From: Cristatella mucedo | Taxonomy: Eukaryota; Bryozoa; Phylactolaemata; Cristatellidae | Assembly: GCA_009760855.2 (NCBI GenBank) | Contig: WPIO01000001.1 | Span: 20,738,501 to 20,802,500, forward strand | DNA: 64,000 nucleotides | Direction: 5' to 3' | Shown: one piece after another, positions 62,782 to 64,000 of the stretch | How positions within the stretch are numbered: position 1 is the first letter of the stretch | Layout: the number at the start of each line of letters is the position of its first letter | The notes under the pieces: generated by a model | Told to the model about the DNA's origin: nothing | Database searches by the model: none | Seen by the model: the letters and a program-made list of their open reading frames with translations, nothing else | Program-made: the position numbers and the translations under genes

Positions 62782-63235
62782 AGCAATAGACTTTATAAAG
62801 CCCCCTCAGAGTATTCAATCTTTTTCTAGACGCTCTAGGTTTGCTGCAAAGGAAACGCGATCGAATGGTGAGTGGTATCGTGCTTGATAAACAACATGAA
62901 TAACATGGTTAGGGGTGACATAAACAATGTCAGCATGTAAGTGTGGTTAGTGGCGGCATAAAAATGTGCCAGCACGCATAAACACAAAAAAGATGATTCA
63001 CAGCGTCCCCCTAAATGCTGTCCTAAACAGGTGCGTTTTTAATTTATTTAATTTTAATTAATTTTTAAATGTGGTGAAGTCGGGGGATGTCGCCACGCAA
63101 GTCGGGTGTGAATTCCAGGCTTTGGGAGCATACGACCTAAAGGCAGGTCTCCAAAGGATTTAAGATTTTTTTGAGGCATAGGTAAACAGCTAGACTCAGA
63201 AAAGTGGGTGGTGCGATCGTTAGCCTATAGCCAAT
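62782..63235 (-). mobile_element. L2-A LINE, 3' fragment
   Basis: Minus-strand terminal box (TTTATAAAGCCCCCTCAGAG, TTTTTCTAGACGCTC), 3' UTR (ATGGTTAGGGGTGACAT), then the C-terminal coding part with AFGA/PKAWNS-type and SSE/SSLE blocks. It contains a short ATTTAATTT insertion near 63,045. Confidence 0.82.
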
Positions 63236-63412
63236 CCAGTGTTTCGGAAAATACGGAGTGAAAAAAGACATTTTATGACGGTGAAAAATCAGATTTGTCG
63301 GGCGCGTGCTCTACCATTTGATATAAGTCGCGCTTCAAAGATGCTAGTGAGAACATCTTCTGCATCCCAGCGAATAGAAACACAGCTACTGACAATTTCG
63401 TACGGTTACTGT

Positions 63413-63453
63413 AAGGTCTAATTGGCGCAAGGTATTTGCGCCTATTAGACCTT
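63413..63453. repeat. 18-bp-arm inverted repeat (hairpin)
   Basis: Arm AAGGTCTAATTGGCGCAA, loop GGTAT, arm TTGCGCCTATTAGACCTT, with one mismatch. No surrounding feature explains it. Confidence 0.9.
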
Positions 63454-63560
63454 TTAGCTGGTAGAAGGTTGGTCACCTGAGCTTTAGCTGTCGGCGCAAG
63501 TTAAACGTTGTTTACTAGTACCACTAGAATAGTGGCATGCTATCTTGATTTATTCCTCAG

Positions 63561-63670
63561 GCGGGAGAGTATGTTGACTTGGATTATTCTAATGCTGGTC
63601 ATCAAAATTTATGGGCAAAACTCAGGCAATCATGAGCAAGAAAAGCGTTTAGCTCTCGATTCATATCGTT
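63561..63670 (+). CDS. Possible first coding exon of a second signal-peptide gene
   Basis: Acceptor TTTATTCCTCAG, ten leader bases and ATG at 63,571. Codes a strongly hydrophobic start (MLTWIILMLVIKIYG) and then a polar QNSGNHEQEKRLALDSYR. The layout mimics exon 1 of the receptor-like gene (acceptor, short leader, MLT plus hydrophobic run). No donor was found before the CA repeat, so the end is arbitrary and the exon could be decayed. Confidence 0.35.
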
Positions 63671-63680
63671 TTCATATATT

Positions 63681-63820
<140 letters not shown>

Positions 63821-63844
63821 TGAATATATTAGTTGCATGCAATT

Positions 63845-64000
63845 CTCGAAGGTAAGCGTGTATCGTAAACTCAAATTTCCAACGAGCTGGATTGGCTGGT
63901 GCCAGTGCTCCTCCTTGCAGCAGCTTCAGCGTCTCCTCCCGCACTCTTTCTAGCTCTGGGCTCCTCTCACAAGACTCCAGCGGCACTCAATTGCGGACGT
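63845..64000 (-). other. Coding-like minus-strand segment at the window edge
   Basis: The minus strand reads VPLESCERSPELERVREETL then KLLQGGALAPANPARWKFEF with an amphipathic helix pattern. The text looks like protein and resembles the ..LL..G.I.PS.SPW.. entry of retroelement polymerases only loosely. It runs off the window, so no family call is made. Confidence 0.25.

Overview
This looks like a 64 kb piece of an invertebrate metazoan genome, about 40% G+C. It has kilobase introns with GT-AG boundaries, many L2/CR1-clade LINE fragments, tRNA-derived SINEs, decayed DNA transposons and long (CA)n, (GA)n and (TA)n tracts. There is no prokaryotic gene organisation, rRNA gene, intact tRNA gene or CRISPR array. 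The species cannot be fixed from the sequence.

Positions 1-25,000 are almost wholly repeats. Two LINE families dominate. L2-A has (ATT)n tails and L2-B has (ACATT)n-type tails. Both are 5'-truncated and carry stops, and some are nested in one another with visible target-site duplications. A decayed hAT transposase lies at 15.6-17.0 kb on the minus strand. Unexplained G+C-rich blocks lie at 10.9-12.45, 13.4-13.9 and 17.07-17.37 kb.

Positions 25,069-60,674 hold the one host gene I can support. It is a plus-strand gene of at least 13 small coding exons spread over 35.6 kb, easily missed because no exon exceeds about 190 bp. The exons carry a signal peptide, a Cys-rich and N-glycosylation-rich ectodomain of about 395 residues with fibronectin-III-like strands, and one transmembrane helix. 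Splice phases agree at every junction except exon 6/7, where a tRNA-derived repeat abuts the exon. Domain layout and D1-like spacing suggest an interleukin-17-receptor-like protein, but this is tentative. Exons 7-9 and 10-12 appear to be a duplicated three-exon module. A possible cytoplasmic exon follows at 61.92-62.06 kb. A second signal-peptide exon at 63.56 kb may start a neighbouring, possibly paralogous, gene.

The introns are full of insertions. One is a degenerate DNA transposon at 28.8-31.5 kb with imperfect terminal inverted repeats and a broken minus-strand gene. That gene resembles the DUF7869-type proteins and ends in an AT-hook-like motif and a canonical-looking PCNA-interacting (PIP) box. 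Others are several tRNA-SINE copies, L2-A and L2-B fragments, and an intronic segmental duplication. The 3' end of L2-A forms a conserved two-part hairpin that recurs at the end of a different, tRNA-headed SINE (called S2 here), suggesting that S2 uses the L2-A machinery.
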